NCBI RefSeq assembly: GCF_000757425.2
Contig: NZ_JPKR02000002.1
Coordinates: 62,001-126,000, forward strand
Length of the DNA: 64,000 bases
DNA from: Tatumella morbirosei
Lineage (GTDB): Bacteria > Pseudomonadota > Gammaproteobacteria > Enterobacterales > Enterobacteriaceae
Direction of reading: 5' to 3'
Shown one piece after another: positions 53,021-64,000 of this stretch. How positions within the stretch are numbered: the first letter of the stretch is position 1; every line of letters starts with the position of its first letter. The translations under genes and the position numbers were made by a program. The notes below the pieces were generated by a model. That model was not told the DNA's origin. It saw nothing but the letters and a program-made list of their open reading frames with translations, and did not search any database.

Positions 53021-54106
53021 ATGACGCAGGTGTATAATTTTAGTTCTGGTCCGGCAATGTTGCCAACAGAAGTTCTTCGTCGTGCGCAACAGGAACTGGT
53101 CAACTGGCAGGGACTGGGTACCTCCGTAATGGAGATAAGCCATCGTAGTAAAGAATTTATTCAGGTTGCTGAAACCGCTGAGCAGGATTTCCGCGATCTG
53201 TTAAAAATCCCGTCAAACTATAAAGTTCTGTTCTGTCATGGTGGAGGGCGTGGACAGTTCGCTGCGGTACCAGGAAATTTGCTGGGCAACGCCAGTCACG
53301 CGGATTATGTTGATGGTGGTTACTGGGCACACAGCGCCGTAAAAGAAGCTGAAAAATACTGCACACCGAATGTCATTGATATCAAGGTCAACGAAGAAGG
53401 TAAAACTGCCCTGTTGCCAATGAGTCAATGGCAGCTTAATGATAATGCTGCTTACGTCCATTATTGCCCGAATGAAACTATCGACGGAACAGCTATTGAT
53501 GAACAACCCGATTTTGGTGACAAGATTGTGGTTGCCGACTTCTCTTCTACCATCCTGTCACAGCCTATTGATGTCAGCCGCTACGGTGTGATTTATGCCG
53601 GAGCGCAAAAAAATATTGGTCCGGCAGGTCTGACCCTGGTCATTGTCCGTGAAGATCTGTTGGGTAAAGCGCGTAAAGAACTGCCTTCAATTCTGGATTA
53701 CACTGTACTGGCCGAAAACAATTCGATGTTCAATACACCGCCGACATTTGCCTGGTATTTGTCCGGGTTGGTATTCAGCTGGCTGAAAGAGCAGGGCGGT
53801 GTGGCCGCGATGGACAAATTGAATCAGCAGAAAGCTGATCTGTTGTACGGTACCATTGATCGCAGCGACTTCTACCGTAATAATGTGGCTGCCAGAAGCC
53901 GCTCACGGATGAATGTCCCTTTCCAGTTGGCAGATTCTGCACTGGATAAAGTGTTTCTGGAGGAGTCTCTCAGCCAGGGCCTGCATGCACTGAAGGGACA
54001 TCGTGTTGTTGGTGGAATGCGTGCTTCAATCTACAATGCAATGCCTCTGGCTGGTGTGACTGCACTGACCGAATTTATGCAGGACTTTGAACGCCGCCAC
54101 GGCTAA
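53021..54106 (+). CDS. serC: Phosphoserine aminotransferase SerC
   Basis: 361 residues, E. coli 362. PLP enzyme making 3-phosphoserine, also acting in pyridoxal phosphate synthesis. [11 protein letters not shown] at the start, [11 protein letters not shown] and the PLP lysine in [14 protein letters not shown] near 197 are conserved. First gene of the serC-aroA unit. Confidence 0.97.
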   Translation: MTQVYNFSSGPAMLPTEVLRRAQQELVNWQGLGTSVMEISHRSKEFIQVAETAEQDFRDLLKIPSNYKVLFCHGGGRGQFAAVPGNLLGNASHADYVDGGYWAHSAVKEAEKYCTPNVIDIKVNEEGKTALLPMSQWQLNDNAAYVHYCPNETIDGTAIDEQPDFGDKIVVADFSSTILSQPIDVSRYGVIYAGAQKNIGPAGLTLVIVREDLLGKARKELPSILDYTVLAENNSMFNTPPTFAWYLSGLVFSWLKEQGGVAAMDKLNQQKADLLYGTIDRSDFYRNNVAARSRSRMNVPFQLADSALDKVFLEESLSQGLHALKGHRVVGGMRASIYNAMPLAGVTALTEFMQDFERRHG

Positions 54107-54135
54107 ATCTGCAGGAGTTGCAGGTTTTTCAAATT

Positions 54136-54157
54136 ACCCCGTCACTGACGGGGTTTT
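54136..54157 (+). terminator. Attenuator-like hairpin between serC and aroA
   Basis: CCCCGT-CACTG-ACGGGG followed by TTTT, within the 77-base serC-aroA gap. It likely lets part of the transcripts stop after serC. Confidence 0.7.
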
Positions 54158-54183
54158 CATCTTTGATAAAGAGTGATTTTTAA

Positions 54184-55467
54184 ATGCCGGATTCTCTGAC
54201 CTTACAACCTGTAGCCCATATCGACGGTACGGTAAATTTACCCGGCTCGAAGAGTGTATCAAACCGCGCTCTTTTGCTGGCGGCGATGGCCAGTGGGACA
54301 ACCCGTCTGACTAATCTGCTGGATAGCGATGACATCAGGCATATGCTGAATGGTTTAACTCTGCTGGGTATCGATTACTCATTGTCAGAAGATCGTACTG
54401 AATGCGTAGTGAGCGGCATCGGCGGGCCATTACATGCATCCGCACCTGTCGAACTTTTCCTTGGCAACGCCGGAACGGCCATGCGTCCGCTGGCCGCAGC
54501 TCTGAGCCTCGCGGAGAATGATATTGTTCTTACCGGTGAACCACGTATGAAAGAGCGGCCGATAGGCCATCTCGTGGACGCACTTCGTCAGGGCGGAGCA
54601 GATATCAGTTATCTGGAAAATGAAGATTATCCTCCGCTACGTCTGAAAGGTGGATTCCGCGGCGGAAAAATCAGTGTGGATGGGAGCGTATCAAGCCAGT
54701 TTCTAACCGCTTTACTGATGACCGCGCCTTTAGCCAGTGAGCAGACGACTATCACAATCAAAGGTGAACTGGTTTCTAAACCCTACATCGATATTACCCT
54801 CAATCTGATGAAATGTTTTGGTATTGATGTTGAAAACCAGCAATATCAGACTTTTGTGATTCAGGGGGGGCAGCAGTATCAGTCACCTGGCCATTATCTG
54901 GTGGAGGGCGATGCCTCTTCTGCCTCATACTTTCTGGCTGCCGCCGCCATTAAAGGCGGTACTGTACGGGTGACCGGTATTGGCCGTAACAGCGTTCAGG
55001 GCGATATCCGTTTTGCCGATGTGCTGGAAAAAATGGGTGCAGTTATTGAGTGGGGGGATGATTATATCGCCTGTCGCCGCGGTACTCTGAAGGCTGTCGA
55101 GATGGATATGAATCACATTCCTGATGCTGCCATGACTATTGCGACCACAGCCTTGTTCGCCGAAGGCACGACTCTGATGACCAACATATACAACTGGCGG
55201 GTTAAAGAGACAGACCGGCTGGCTGCCATGGCCGCAGAACTGCGTAAAGTGGGTGCCACGGTAGAAGAAGGTCATGATTTTATTCGTATCACTCCGGCAG
55301 AGACACTAAAACATGCTGAGATTGAAACTTATAATGACCACCGAATCGCCATGTGTTTTTCACTGGTGGCTTTGTCTGATACGCCGGTCACGATCCTTGA
55401 TCCCGGATGCACTGCGAAAACATTCCCGGACTATTTCCATCAGTTGGCAGCGATCAGCCACGAATAA
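54184..55467 (+). CDS. aroA: EPSP synthase (3-phosphoshikimate 1-carboxyvinyltransferase) AroA
   Basis: 427 residues, as in E. coli. Shikimate-pathway step joining phosphoenolpyruvate and shikimate 3-phosphate. [31 protein letters not shown], the Arg in [17 protein letters not shown] and the [11 protein letters not shown] region mark a class I enzyme. Follows serC by 77 bases. Confidence 0.98.
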   Translation: MPDSLTLQPVAHIDGTVNLPGSKSVSNRALLLAAMASGTTRLTNLLDSDDIRHMLNGLTLLGIDYSLSEDRTECVVSGIGGPLHASAPVELFLGNAGTAMRPLAAALSLAENDIVLTGEPRMKERPIGHLVDALRQGGADISYLENEDYPPLRLKGGFRGGKISVDGSVSSQFLTALLMTAPLASEQTTITIKGELVSKPYIDITLNLMKCFGIDVENQQYQTFVIQGGQQYQSPGHYLVEGDASSASYFLAAAAIKGGTVRVTGIGRNSVQGDIRFADVLEKMGAVIEWGDDYIACRRGTLKAVEMDMNHIPDAAMTIATTALFAEGTTLMTNIYNWRVKETDRLAAMAAELRKVGATVEEGHDFIRITPAETLKHAEIETYNDHRIAMCFSLVALSDTPVTILDPGCTAKTFPDYFHQLAAISHE

Positions 55468-55509
55468 TCCGACGAACAGGCGTTTTATGGTCTATGGTTA
55501 GTGTGAGAG

Positions 55510-55533
55510 TGCCGGTGTGATTTCATCCCGGCA
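55510..55533 (+). terminator. Hairpin after aroA
   Basis: TGCCGG (55510-55515) and CCGGCA (55528-55533), followed after nine bases by TTTT. A weak terminator candidate. Confidence 0.45.
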
Positions 55534-55675
55534 TTGTCAGTTTTAGCGGAAAGTTCTGCTTTTTTGACCTGCTGGTGGCATAAGTCACTGCTACTTCCCC
55601 GCGGGAGAGGGTATACTTAGCGCCAGTGGCGTATTTATATGCCTGAAATCCAGAGCAGCGATGAAGGAGAGATGA

Positions 55676-56359
55676 ATGACAACGGTGCCGGTAATTACAA
55701 TTGACGGACCGAGCGGGGCCGGGAAGGGCACACTGTGCAAAGCAATCGCTGAACAGCTGCAATGGCACTTACTGGATTCCGGGGCAATTTATCGGGTGCT
55801 CGCGCTGGCGGCTTTACATCACCATGTCGATATCAGTTCAGAAGAAGCGTTGGTACCGATCGCCGCACATTTAGATGTACGTTTTGTCCCGACCGGGGAG
55901 GAAATGCAGGTGATTCTGGAAGGCGAAGAAGTCACTCATGAAATCCGGAGTCAGGAAGTGAGTAATACAGCATCGAAAGTTGCCGCTTTCCCAAGGGTAC
56001 GTGAAGCACTGTTACGTCGACAACGTGCGTTCAAAGAAGCGCCAGGGTTGATTGCTGATGGCCGGGATATGGGGACAGTGGTGTTTCCTGACGCTGCGGT
56101 TAAAATTTTTCTTGATGCCAGCGCAGAAGAAAGAGCGCAGCGACGTATGCTACAGTTGCAGGAAAAGGGCTTTAGTGTTAACTTTGAGCGCCTTTTATCT
56201 GAGATAAAAGAACGCGATGACCGTGACCGTAATCGTGCTGTGGCACCACTGGTACCTGCAGCTGATGCGCTGGTCATCGATTCAACCGGAATGACAATCG
56301 ATCAAGTGATTGATATGTCACTGGAATATGCCAAGTCGCGGTTGAAAGAAATCCGGTAA
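55676..56359 (+). CDS. cmk: Cytidylate kinase Cmk
   Basis: 227 residues, same as E. coli. Phosphorylates CMP and dCMP. P-loop [23 protein letters not shown] and the lid [14 protein letters not shown] are conserved. AAGGAGAG precedes the ATG. E. coli ycaL, which lies upstream, is absent. rpsA follows. Confidence 0.97.
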   Translation: MTTVPVITIDGPSGAGKGTLCKAIAEQLQWHLLDSGAIYRVLALAALHHHVDISSEEALVPIAAHLDVRFVPTGEEMQVILEGEEVTHEIRSQEVSNTASKVAAFPRVREALLRRQRAFKEAPGLIADGRDMGTVVFPDAAVKIFLDASAEERAQRRMLQLQEKGFSVNFERLLSEIKERDDRDRNRAVAPLVPAADALVIDSTGMTIDQVIDMSLEYAKSRLKEIR

Positions 56360-56429
56360 CTGCCACGCGGTTAACCGAACGAATGCTCTACCCTCGTTCC
56401 ATGGATGGTGCGGGGAATGTGAAACAACC

Positions 56430-56452
56430 CCATCCGACAAGAAGTCAGATGG
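56430..56452 (+). promoter_or_regulatory. Leader hairpin of rpsA
   Basis: CCATCCGAC (56430-56438) pairs with GTCAGATGG (56444-56452) with one mismatch and an AAGAA loop. The rpsA start has no strong Shine-Dalgarno sequence; in E. coli folded leader hairpins let S1 control its own translation. Confidence 0.6.
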
Positions 56453-56485
56453 ACGTTAAATTGAAGAATCCTGAAGATTATCAAT

Positions 56486-58165
56486 ATGACTGAATCTTTT
56501 GCTCAACTCTTTGAAGAGTCCCTGAAAGAAATCGAAACCCGTCCGGGTTCCATCGTTCGTGGTGTTGTTGTTGCTATCGACAAAGACATCGTCCTGGTTG
56601 ATGCGGGCCTGAAATCTGAATCTGCAATTCCTGCAGAGCAGTTCAAAAACGCAGCTGGCGAACTGGAAATCCAGGTTGGCGACGAAGTTGACGTAGCCCT
56701 CGATGCTGTAGAAGACGGCTTCGGTGAAACTCTGCTGTCCCGTGAGAAAGCTAAACGTCACGAAGCTTGGATCACGCTGGAAAAAGCGTATGAAGAAGCT
56801 GAAACTGTTACCGGTATTATCAACGGCAAAGTCAAGGGCGGCTTCACTGTTGAGCTGAACGGTATTCGTGCGTTCCTGCCAGGTTCACTGGTTGATGTGC
56901 GTCCGGTTCGCGATACTCTGCACCTGGAAGGCAAAGAGCTTGAATTCAAAGTAATCAAGCTGGATCAGAAACGTAACAACGTCGTGGTTTCACGTCGTGC
57001 AGTTATCGAATCTGAAAACAGTGCTGAACGTGATCAACTGCTGGAAAACCTGCAGGAAGGCATGGAAGTTAAAGGTATCGTTAAGAACCTTACTGACTAC
57101 GGTGCATTCGTTGATCTGGGGGGTGTTGACGGCCTGCTGCATATCACTGATATGGCGTGGAAACGTGTTAAACATCCAAGCGAAATTGTCAACGTTGGCG
57201 ACGAAATCACTGTTAAAGTGCTGAAATTCGACCGTGAACGTACTCGTGTGTCTCTGGGCCTGAAACAGCTGGGCGAAGATCCATGGGTTGCTATCGCTAA
57301 GCGTTACCCTGAAGGTACTCGTCTGACTGGTCGTGTGACTAATCTGACTGACTACGGCTGCTTCGTTGAAATCGAAGAAGGCGTTGAAGGTCTGGTTCAC
57401 GTTTCAGAAATGGACTGGACTAACAAAAACATTCATCCGTCTAAAGTGGTTAACGTGGGCGATGTTGTTGAAGTTATGGTTCTGGACATCGACGAAGAAC
57501 GTCGTCGTATCTCCCTGGGTCTGAAGCAGTGCAAATCTAACCCATGGCAGCAGTTCGCAGAAACCCACAACAAAGGCGATCGTGTTGAAGGTAAAATCAA
57601 GTCTATCACTGACTTTGGTATCTTCATCGGCCTGGACGGTGGTATCGACGGTCTGGTTCACCTGTCAGACATCTCCTGGAACGCGACCGGCGAAGAAGCT
57701 GTTCGTGAGTACAAAAAAGGCGACGAAATCGCTGCCGTTGTACTGCAGGTAGATGCAGAACGTGAGCGTATCTCTTTAGGCGTGAAACAACTGGCTGAAG
57801 ATCCTTTCAACAACTACATCACCCTGAACAAAAAAGGTGTGATCGTCACTGGTAAAGTGACTGCAGTTGACGCGAAAGGTGCTACAGTTGAGTTAGCTGA
57901 TGGCGTTGAAGGTTACCTGCGTGCTTCTGAAGCTTCACGTGACCGTATTGAAGATGCCACTCTGGTTCTGAATGTTGGCGACGAAGTTGAAGCCAAATTC
58001 ACCGGCGTTGATCGTAAAAACCGTGTCGTTAGCCTGTCTGTTCGTGCGAAAGACGAAGCTGATGAGAAAGATGCAATCGCCACTGTTAACAACAAACAGT
58101 CTGACGAAGGCAGCTTCTCTAACGCAATGGCTGAAGCATTCAAAGCAGCATCTAAAGGCGAGTAA
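56486..58165 (+). CDS. rpsA: 30S ribosomal protein S1
   Basis: 559 residues, E. coli 557. Six S1 OB repeats run from about residue 20 to 530, seen as repeated GxVxxLTDYGxFV and GLVHxSDxxW motifs. It delivers mRNA to the 30S subunit. The codon choice is visibly that of a highly expressed gene. ihfB follows as in E. coli. Confidence 0.98.
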   Translation: MTESFAQLFEESLKEIETRPGSIVRGVVVAIDKDIVLVDAGLKSESAIPAEQFKNAAGELEIQVGDEVDVALDAVEDGFGETLLSREKAKRHEAWITLEKAYEEAETVTGIINGKVKGGFTVELNGIRAFLPGSLVDVRPVRDTLHLEGKELEFKVIKLDQKRNNVVVSRRAVIESENSAERDQLLENLQEGMEVKGIVKNLTDYGAFVDLGGVDGLLHITDMAWKRVKHPSEIVNVGDEITVKVLKFDRERTRVSLGLKQLGEDPWVAIAKRYPEGTRLTGRVTNLTDYGCFVEIEEGVEGLVHVSEMDWTNKNIHPSKVVNVGDVVEVMVLDIDEERRRISLGLKQCKSNPWQQFAETHNKGDRVEGKIKSITDFGIFIGLDGGIDGLVHLSDISWNATGEEAVREYKKGDEIAAVVLQVDAERERISLGVKQLAEDPFNNYITLNKKGVIVTGKVTAVDAKGATVELADGVEGYLRASEASRDRIEDATLVLNVGDEVEAKFTGVDRKNRVVSLSVRAKDEADEKDAIATVNNKQSDEGSFSNAMAEAFKAASKGE

Positions 58166-58178
58166 TTGCCTGATATGA

Positions 58179-58204
58179 CGGACAACGGTGAAAACCGTTG
58201 TCCG
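58179..58204 (+). repeat. Strong GAAA-tetraloop hairpin between rpsA and ihfB
   Basis: CGGACAACGGT-GAAA-ACCGTTGTCCG, an 11-bp perfect stem capped by a GAAA tetraloop, 14 bases after the rpsA stop. No T tract follows, so it is more likely an mRNA-stabilising or processing element than a terminator. Confidence 0.7.
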
Positions 58205-58253
58205 AATCAGGTAAGCTGTCAAATGTTCCATAAAGGAATTAACCGGAGGATTC

Positions 58254-58538
58254 ATGACTAAGTCAGAGTTGATCGAACGCCTTGCCAGCCAGCAGACACA
58301 TATTCCGGCCAAGGCTGTTGAAGATGCTGTAAAAGAGATGCTTGAACACATGGCATCAACCCTGGCTCAGGGTGAGCGTATCGAAATCCGGGGATTCGGC
58401 AGTTTTTCTCTGCACTATCGTGCTCCCCGTACCGGGCGTAACCCTAAAACCGGTGATAAAGTGGAACTGGAAGGTAAATACGTTCCCCACTTTAAACCAG
58501 GAAAAGAGTTACGGGATCGTGCAAACATTAGCGAATAA
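58254..58538 (+). CDS. ihfB: Integration host factor subunit beta
   Basis: 94 residues, same as E. coli. Histone-like HU/IHF fold with [13 protein letters not shown] and the DNA-bending arm signature [26 protein letters not shown]. It heterodimerises with IhfA (not in this window). CCGGAGGA precedes the ATG. Confidence 0.97.
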   Translation: MTKSELIERLASQQTHIPAKAVEDAVKEMLEHMASTLAQGERIEIRGFGSFSLHYRAPRTGRNPKTGDKVELEGKYVPHFKPGKELRDRANISE

Positions 58539-58565
58539 TGTCTGAGCCTGAACTCATTGGATGCT

Positions 58566-58597
58566 AAAAACGATACCTTAGGGTGTCGTTTTTTTTT
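58566..58597 (+). terminator. Terminator of ihfB
   Basis: AAAAACGATACC and GGGTGTCG form a stem with a TTA loop and a run of T residues to 58597. Confidence 0.85.
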
Positions 58598-58764
58598 GCC
58601 ATAAATATATTCTCTCCACTGATCTGCGAACATTCGCTGAAACGATACCCTCCTGCAAACCAACGATGATTTTGCATTGAGTAATATCCCGCAAACTGAG
58701 TATCTGTGGCTGAGTCATCATCCATTGTTACGGCACAATATTCTCCTGACTAACAGGAGAGTAT

Positions 58765-61017
58765 GTGAACGCTATTTCAATTGCCTGGATTACGCCAGCA
58801 AGTCTGATGCCATTACTGTTTTTACCTTCGTTGCCAGGCCCGCTGTTTCTGCTATTTATCGCGTTGATGGCAGTCGTATTACTGCAATCATCTTATCGGC
58901 TGTTTTGGATAATGGCATGGTCCGGACTGATTTTTTGCTGGGGAGTCACGGTTGCCCGGCAACAATTACAACAAATTGAAGAGCTGACGATTCGCCCTGT
59001 CAATGCCCTGGTGAGAGTCACTGCCACAGAAAATAGCAGACAGAGGATTCGGGTGAGTATTGTCAGAACGGGGCATCAGATTAGGTTTCCTGTGTTATCT
59101 GCCTGGATACACGCAGGGGATTCAGTCGCCAACTTTTGTGTGGGGCAACGCTGGGAAATGCGTCTCAGATTACGGGCTGTTCATAGTCAACTGAACGAAG
59201 GGGGTTATGATCAGCAACGCCAGGCACTGGCAACCTATACGCCGCTGCAAGGAAAAATTCTCTGGAAAGTACCACTGACTACTGAATGTAATCTGAGACA
59301 GCAGATAATTCAGCGGGTGCAAAGCGAAATCGGGTTGATGGAAAGCCGCGGCATACTGCAGGCACTACTCTTTGGTCTGAGGGATGGGGTTTCTCCGTGG
59401 GTAAGCCAGTTATTTCGCGACACCGGGGTTGCTCACTTGATGGCAATTTCAGGTATGCATATCGGCCTTGCAGGTGGTGTTGGGTGGTGGTTAGCCGTCA
59501 GGATACAGTACTGCCTACCCGCGCGCTATATCAGACGGGAGGGACCTCAGATAGTCAGTTGGCTGATAGCAGCGATGTATACCTGGGTGTCTGGCATGCA
59601 GCCCCCGGCATTGCGTGCAATGCTGGCCGTCACACTATGGATGGTTTTTAGCCACCAGCGATTAAATATGAATAGCTGGCAGGTATGGATTTGCTGTGCC
59701 GCTTTGTTGGTGTTAGCCGATCCTATGCTGATCTTGTCCGACAGCTTTTGGCTGTCAATGCTGGCAGTACTGATGCTACTGGTATGGTATCGATGGTTTA
59801 ACCTGCCCCGAAGATTCAGGTTACTAAGGCGCTGGTTTATTCTCCGGTTACTACATCTGCAACTGGGAATGATGGTGTTGATGCTGCCTCTGCAGGCGTT
59901 GTTGTTCAGTGGCACCAGTTTGTTCGCATTACCGGCAAATTTACTGGCAATACCGGTTGTCTCTCTGCTGACATTGCCTCTGGCCGGCACAGCATTACTG
60001 CTGACTCCGACAGGATATTCGGCGCCACTGTGGCAACTGGCCGACCAGAGTGTGATACTGCTGTGTACTGCGCTTGAAGCCTTACCTGCAGGTTGGTTGG
60101 TGATTAATGACGTCTGGTTATGGGGGGGACTGACCTGGGGAAGTCTGTTCTTTGTCCGTGCCGGTGTGTACGTCGGCTTCAAAATGTCGGGTATGGCGCT
60201 GTTACTGAGTTGTTTATTGTGGCGTTTCCAAAGTAGCTCAGAAATCTGGCGGGTGGATATGCTGGATGTAGGGCATGGACTGGCAGTAGTGATTAGCCAG
60301 CAAAATGAGGCGGTAATTTACGATACGGGTAATCGCTGGCAATACACAGATGCAGGGCAGCGTTTGATTATCCCCTGGTTATTACAGCGGCAACTGATGC
60401 CGAAAGAGGTGATTATCAGTCATCGGCACCTTGACCATTATGGCGGACTTAGCAGTATAAAACAGCGCTGGCCCAACGTTCTTTTGAGGACAGCCCTGAA
60501 CAGACCCCAACATCTGCCGTGCTTCAGAGGGGAGACCTGGCAGTGGAAGAACCTGAAATTTAACGTGTTATGGCCACCCGTCGGGCAAAGCAGAGGGCAG
60601 AATGATGATTCCTGTATTGTAAAAGTGAGTGACGGGCGCTTCAGTCTGCTTCTTACCGGTGATATTGAAAGTCGTTCGGAAAAAGAACTGGTCAGACTGG
60701 AAAAAGAACAGCTACGAGCAACATTTATTCAGGTACCCCATCATGGCAGTAATACATCATCGGTACCTGTGTTACTGAGAAGAGTAAACGGCCAACTGGC
60801 GTTGGCTTCCCTGGCTCGCTATAACAGCTGGAAAATGCCATCTTCCGCAGTGGTCGGACGCTATCACGATGCCGGTTATCGCTGGCTCGATACTGCGGTT
60901 TCCGGGCAGATATCTCTGAGAATTTATAAGGATAGCTATCAGGTTTTAGAAATGCGCGAACAAATTTTCCCGCGCTGGTATCATCAGTGGTTTGGCGTGA
61001 AAGCCGAATCCAGGTAG
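58765..61017 (+). CDS. ycaI: ComEC/Rec2-type DNA channel homologue YcaI
   Basis: 750 residues, E. coli 754. N-terminal helices and an OB-like domain, a central competence domain (RDTGVAHLMAISGMHIGLAGG, the transmembrane channel), and a C-terminal metallo-beta-lactamase-like domain with SHRHLDHYGG and QVPHHGSNTSS. ComEC carries single-stranded DNA across the inner membrane; in E. coli it supports use of DNA as nutrient. Start is the GTG at 58765 with AGGAGA four bases upstream. msbA follows 34 bases later. Confidence 0.95.
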   Translation: MNAISIAWITPASLMPLLFLPSLPGPLFLLFIALMAVVLLQSSYRLFWIMAWSGLIFCWGVTVARQQLQQIEELTIRPVNALVRVTATENSRQRIRVSIVRTGHQIRFPVLSAWIHAGDSVANFCVGQRWEMRLRLRAVHSQLNEGGYDQQRQALATYTPLQGKILWKVPLTTECNLRQQIIQRVQSEIGLMESRGILQALLFGLRDGVSPWVSQLFRDTGVAHLMAISGMHIGLAGGVGWWLAVRIQYCLPARYIRREGPQIVSWLIAAMYTWVSGMQPPALRAMLAVTLWMVFSHQRLNMNSWQVWICCAALLVLADPMLILSDSFWLSMLAVLMLLVWYRWFNLPRRFRLLRRWFILRLLHLQLGMMVLMLPLQALLFSGTSLFALPANLLAIPVVSLLTLPLAGTALLLTPTGYSAPLWQLADQSVILLCTALEALPAGWLVINDVWLWGGLTWGSLFFVRAGVYVGFKMSGMALLLSCLLWRFQSSSEIWRVDMLDVGHGLAVVISQQNEAVIYDTGNRWQYTDAGQRLIIPWLLQRQLMPKEVIISHRHLDHYGGLSSIKQRWPNVLLRTALNRPQHLPCFRGETWQWKNLKFNVLWPPVGQSRGQNDDSCIVKVSDGRFSLLLTGDIESRSEKELVRLEKEQLRATFIQVPHHGSNTSSVPVLLRRVNGQLALASLARYNSWKMPSSAVVGRYHDAGYRWLDTAVSGQISLRIYKDSYQVLEMREQIFPRWYHQWFGVKAESR

Positions 61018-61051
61018 AATAAGCCGCAATCTCTAACAACGTGAAGAAATA

Positions 61052-62800
61052 ATGCATCCAGATAAAGATCTCTCAACGTGGCAAACATTTCGCAGGCTCT
61101 GGCCTCTCATCGCCCCACACAAAGCAGGACTCTTTGTGTCGGCTGTCGCTCTGATACTGAATGCTGCAGGCGACACCCTGATGTTATCGTTACTCAAACC
61201 CTTACTTGATGATGGTTTTGGCAAAGCTGATAAATCAGTGCTGATATGGATGCCATTAGCCGTTATTGGTCTGATGCTGGTCCGTGGTGTTACCAGCTAT
61301 GTTTCAAGTTACTGCATTTCCTGGGTCTCCGGAAATGTGGTGATGGCAATGCGCCGTCGCTTATTCTCCCATATGATGGGAATGCCGGTTGCCTTTTTTG
61401 ACCAGCAATCGACCGGAACATTATTATCACGTATTACTTATGATTCTGAACAGGTTGCTTCATCCTCATCCAGCGCGTTGGTGACGGTGGTCAGAGAAGG
61501 TGCTTCTATTATCGGCCTGTTTATCATGATGTTTTACTACAGCTGGCAGTTATCGTTGATTCTTATTGTGCTGGCTCCGATAGTCTCAATCGCTATCCGC
61601 ATGGTCTCTAAACGTTTCCGTGGTATCAGTAAGACAATGCAAAATACCATGGGTCAGGTGACAACCAGTGCGGAACAGATGCTGAAAGGGCACAAAGAAG
61701 TGTTGATTTTTGGCGGCCAGGAAGTGGAAACCAAGCGCTTTGATGTGGTCAGTAACCGCATGAGACAGCAGGGGATGAAACTGGTATCAGCCTCCTCAAT
61801 CTCTGATCCTATTATTCAGCTCATCGCTTCGCTGGCACTGGCATTTGTTCTGTATGCCGCCAGCTACCCCGGAGTGATGGAAACACTGACTGCAGGTACA
61901 ATTACGGTCGTATTCTCTTCCATGATTGCCTTAATGCGTCCGTTAAAATCGTTGACCAACGTTAATGCTCAGTTCCAGCGCGGGATGGCGGCCTGCCAGA
62001 CACTATTCACAATCCTCGATTCTGAACAGGAAGTGGATACCGGTACCCGTGTGGTAGAGCGTGCAGAAGGTGATATTGAGTTCCGTCACGTGACATTCAG
62101 CTATCCTGGCCGCGAAATACCGGCATTGCATGACATCTCCATGAAGTTACCCGCAGGTAAGACGGTAGCTCTGGTGGGGCGTTCAGGGTCGGGTAAATCC
62201 ACTATCGCCAGCCTGTTGACTCGTTTTTATGATATCCAGTCCGGGGAAATTACACTGGATGGTCATGACCTGCGGGAATATACATTGCATTCATTACGTG
62301 ACCAGGTCGCTTTAGTTTCGCAGAATGTTCATTTATTCAATGACACCATTGCGAATAATATCGCTTATGCGCGTGAATCTAAGTACAGCCGTGAGGAAAT
62401 AGAAAAGGTCGCTGAAATGGCTCACGCAATGGACTTTATTGGCAAAATGGAACACGGCCTGGATACGGTCATTGGTGAAAACGGGGTGCTACTCTCAGGG
62501 GGGCAACGTCAGCGTATTGCTATCGCACGTGCTTTGTTACGTGACTGTCCGATCCTGATTCTGGATGAAGCAACGTCAGCGTTGGATACTGAATCTGAGA
62601 GAGCGATTCAGGCAGCACTGGATGAACTGCAAAAGAATCGTACCTCGCTGGTTATTGCCCACCGGTTATCAACCATCGAGAAGGCTGATGAAATTGTGGT
62701 GGTTGAAGATGGCAGAATCATTGAACGCGGTACTCATGCGGCCTTGCTGGAAAAAAGTGGGACTTATGCTCAGCTCCATAAAATGCAGTTTGGTCAATGA
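61052..62800 (+). CDS. msbA: Lipid A ABC transporter MsbA
   Basis: 582 residues, same as E. coli. Homodimeric exporter flipping lipid A core across the inner membrane. Six helices, then Walker [14 protein letters not shown], signature [16 protein letters not shown], Walker [13 protein letters not shown]. Its stop overlaps the lpxK start by four bases. Confidence 0.98.
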   Translation: MHPDKDLSTWQTFRRLWPLIAPHKAGLFVSAVALILNAAGDTLMLSLLKPLLDDGFGKADKSVLIWMPLAVIGLMLVRGVTSYVSSYCISWVSGNVVMAMRRRLFSHMMGMPVAFFDQQSTGTLLSRITYDSEQVASSSSSALVTVVREGASIIGLFIMMFYYSWQLSLILIVLAPIVSIAIRMVSKRFRGISKTMQNTMGQVTTSAEQMLKGHKEVLIFGGQEVETKRFDVVSNRMRQQGMKLVSASSISDPIIQLIASLALAFVLYAASYPGVMETLTAGTITVVFSSMIALMRPLKSLTNVNAQFQRGMAACQTLFTILDSEQEVDTGTRVVERAEGDIEFRHVTFSYPGREIPALHDISMKLPAGKTVALVGRSGSGKSTIASLLTRFYDIQSGEITLDGHDLREYTLHSLRDQVALVSQNVHLFNDTIANNIAYARESKYSREEIEKVAEMAHAMDFIGKMEHGLDTVIGENGVLLSGGQRQRIAIARALLRDCPILILDEATSALDTESERAIQAALDELQKNRTSLVIAHRLSTIEKADEIVVVEDGRIIERGTHAALLEKSGTYAQLHKMQFGQ

Positions 62801-63777
62801 TTGATAAGTTATGGAGCGGTAAATCAGGGTGGTGGCGCTTGCTGCTACCCTTTTCATTTTTGTATGGTGCGGTCAGCGGATTGATTCGGCTGAGTTACGT
62901 TAAAGGCTGGCGAAAAAGTTGGCGCGCACCGGTCCCGGTAGTGGTTGTCGGCAATCTGACGGCCGGAGGAAATGGCAAGACTCCGGTCGTTGTCTGGCTG
63001 GTAGAACAGTTGCAGGCCCGTGGGCTCAAAGCCGGAGTCGTGTCACGTGGTTACGGCGGCAAGGCTGACCATTATCCTCTGGTACTTAATGAGAGTACCA
63101 CTACGGCTGAAGCCGGGGATGAACCGGTGTTAATCTATCAGCGAACAGGAGCTCCGGTGGCAGTAGCTCCAAGGCGGGCAGATGCGGTTACCGCTTTACT
63201 GGGCGCGGAGAAGCCTGATGTCATTGTTACCGACGATGGTCTGCAACACTACGCTCTGCAGCGGGATATTGAGATAGTCGTCGTTGATGGGGTCAGGCGT
63301 TTTGGTAATGGCTGGTGGTTACCTGCCGGACCAATGAGAGAGCGGGAATCAAGATTACGCGAAGTCGATGCCGTGGTGGTTAACGGCGGTGAGACCGGAC
63401 AAAGAGAAATCGGTATGCAGCTTGTGGCAGGCGACGCAGTTAATTTGCTGAGTGGTGAGAGGCGAAACCTGTCCGACTTTTCCCGTGTAGTAGCGATGGC
63501 AGGAATTGGACACCCACCCCGTTTTTTCGCAACGCTCAGGTCGATGGGCCTTACACCTCTGGCCGAAATTGCTTTTGCTGACCACCATGCTTACAGCGTT
63601 CAGGAACTGGAACAGCTCGCTACAGCAGACCAGCCATTACTGATGACCGAAAAAGATGCCGTTAAATGCCGTAGTTTTGCCCGGGCTAACTGGTGGTATT
63701 TGCCGGTTACCGCACAGCTTCACGGTGATTCTGTCGAACCATTGCTTGAAAAAATCACCGGCCTCTGCCAGTCGTAA
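62797..63777 (+). CDS. lpxK: Tetraacyldisaccharide 4'-kinase LpxK
   Basis: 326 residues, E. coli 328. Adds the 4'-phosphate to the lipid A precursor at the inner membrane. An N-terminal hydrophobic anchor, P-loop [14 protein letters not shown] at about 50-63 and [14 protein letters not shown] are conserved. Translationally coupled to msbA (ATGA), so synthesis and export of lipid A are made together. Confidence 0.97.
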   Translation: MIDKLWSGKSGWWRLLLPFSFLYGAVSGLIRLSYVKGWRKSWRAPVPVVVVGNLTAGGNGKTPVVVWLVEQLQARGLKAGVVSRGYGGKADHYPLVLNESTTTAEAGDEPVLIYQRTGAPVAVAPRRADAVTALLGAEKPDVIVTDDGLQHYALQRDIEIVVVDGVRRFGNGWWLPAGPMRERESRLREVDAVVVNGGETGQREIGMQLVAGDAVNLLSGERRNLSDFSRVVAMAGIGHPPRFFATLRSMGLTPLAEIAFADHHAYSVQELEQLATADQPLLMTEKDAVKCRSFARANWWYLPVTAQLHGDSVEPLLEKITGLCQS

Positions 63778-63930
63778 ACTCCCTGATTCGCAGACTAATC
63801 AAGACGTACGCGCCTGAAGTTAGGGGGGGGCTCCCCTCTGAGAAATCCTCCATACGACAAACAATGTCTCCTGTGCCGGTGGCTGTGATATGCTAATCAA
63901 CTGCACCCTGCGGTCCGTGATGGAGGAAAT

Positions 63931-64000
63931 ATGGATCACCGTTTACTTGAAATAGTGGCATGCCCTGTCTGCAATGGTAAGTTGCAATATAACCAACAAC
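63931..64000 (+). CDS. ycaR: YcaR/Trm112-like protein (3' end outside window)
   Basis: The ATG at 63931, with GGAGG at 63922-63926, opens [23 protein letters not shown], matching E. coli YcaR over the 23 residues visible, including the CPVC motif of a small zinc-ribbon-like protein. E. coli ycaQ, which lies between lpxK and ycaR, is absent. A G8 tract at 63823-63830 is in the gap. Confidence 0.9.
   Translation, partial: MDHRLLEIVACPVCNGKLQYNQQ

Noticed and set aside
58765..61017. ComEC homologue as evidence of a competence island
   Set aside because: It is the ordinary ycaI gene upstream of msbA in enterobacteria; no other competence genes are present.

Overview
The window is a chromosomal segment of an enterobacterium (Enterobacterales). 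Nearly every protein is a close homologue of an Escherichia coli protein: IF-1 appears to differ at one residue and Lrp at only a few. Gene order follows the E. coli arc from moeA to ycaR with many genes missing (rimK, ybjL/ybjM, artJ, hcp-hcr, aqpZ, the serW tRNA, dmsABC, ycaP, ycaL, ycaQ). This trimmed version of the arc suits an Erwiniaceae-type genome such as Tatumella, but the genus is an inference from memory, not a measurement.

Layout. 1-12340: moeA (cut by the window edge), rimO, dacC, ybjG, the sigma-E-dependent small RNA RybB, grxA, ybjC-nfsA, ybjN, the putrescine importer potFGHI and ybjO. 12341-21013: the arginine importer artPIQM, amiD, ltaE, poxB and the OLD-family gene ybjD. 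21064-25616: cspD and an N-degron degradation set (clpS, clpA, aat) with infA inside it. 25613-38460: cydDC, trxB, lrp, ftsK (with a conserved LexA box), lolA, rarA, serS. 38513-45029 is the only clearly accessory stretch: a dead IS200-type element, 770 AT-rich bases, a reduced Csu-type (spore coat U) chaperone-usher pilus operon, and a very small extra pilin-like gene. 45294-64000 returns to the core: ycaD, pflA/pflB/focA, ycaO, serC-aroA, cmk, rpsA-ihfB, comEC homologue, msbA-lpxK and the start of ycaR.

Functional links: polyamine and arginine uptake; thiol redox and cytochrome bd assembly (grxA, trxB, cydDC); anaerobic pyruvate/formate metabolism (pflA, pflB, focA) against the aerobic poxB; N-degron proteolysis (Aat tags, ClpS recognises, ClpA unfolds); S12 methylthiolation (RimO with its reported helper YcaO); cell envelope (dacC, ybjG, amiD, lolA, msbA, lpxK).

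Points for a second look: two core genes are broken by single-base changes in homopolymers (potH at a T7 run, ftsK at an A8 run); the ftsK break separates the membrane domain from the motor. The FtsK linker carries four NDPLFS motifs. A 94-residue mini-pilin follows the Csu-type operon. I found no CRISPR array, prophage, tRNA or rRNA gene.
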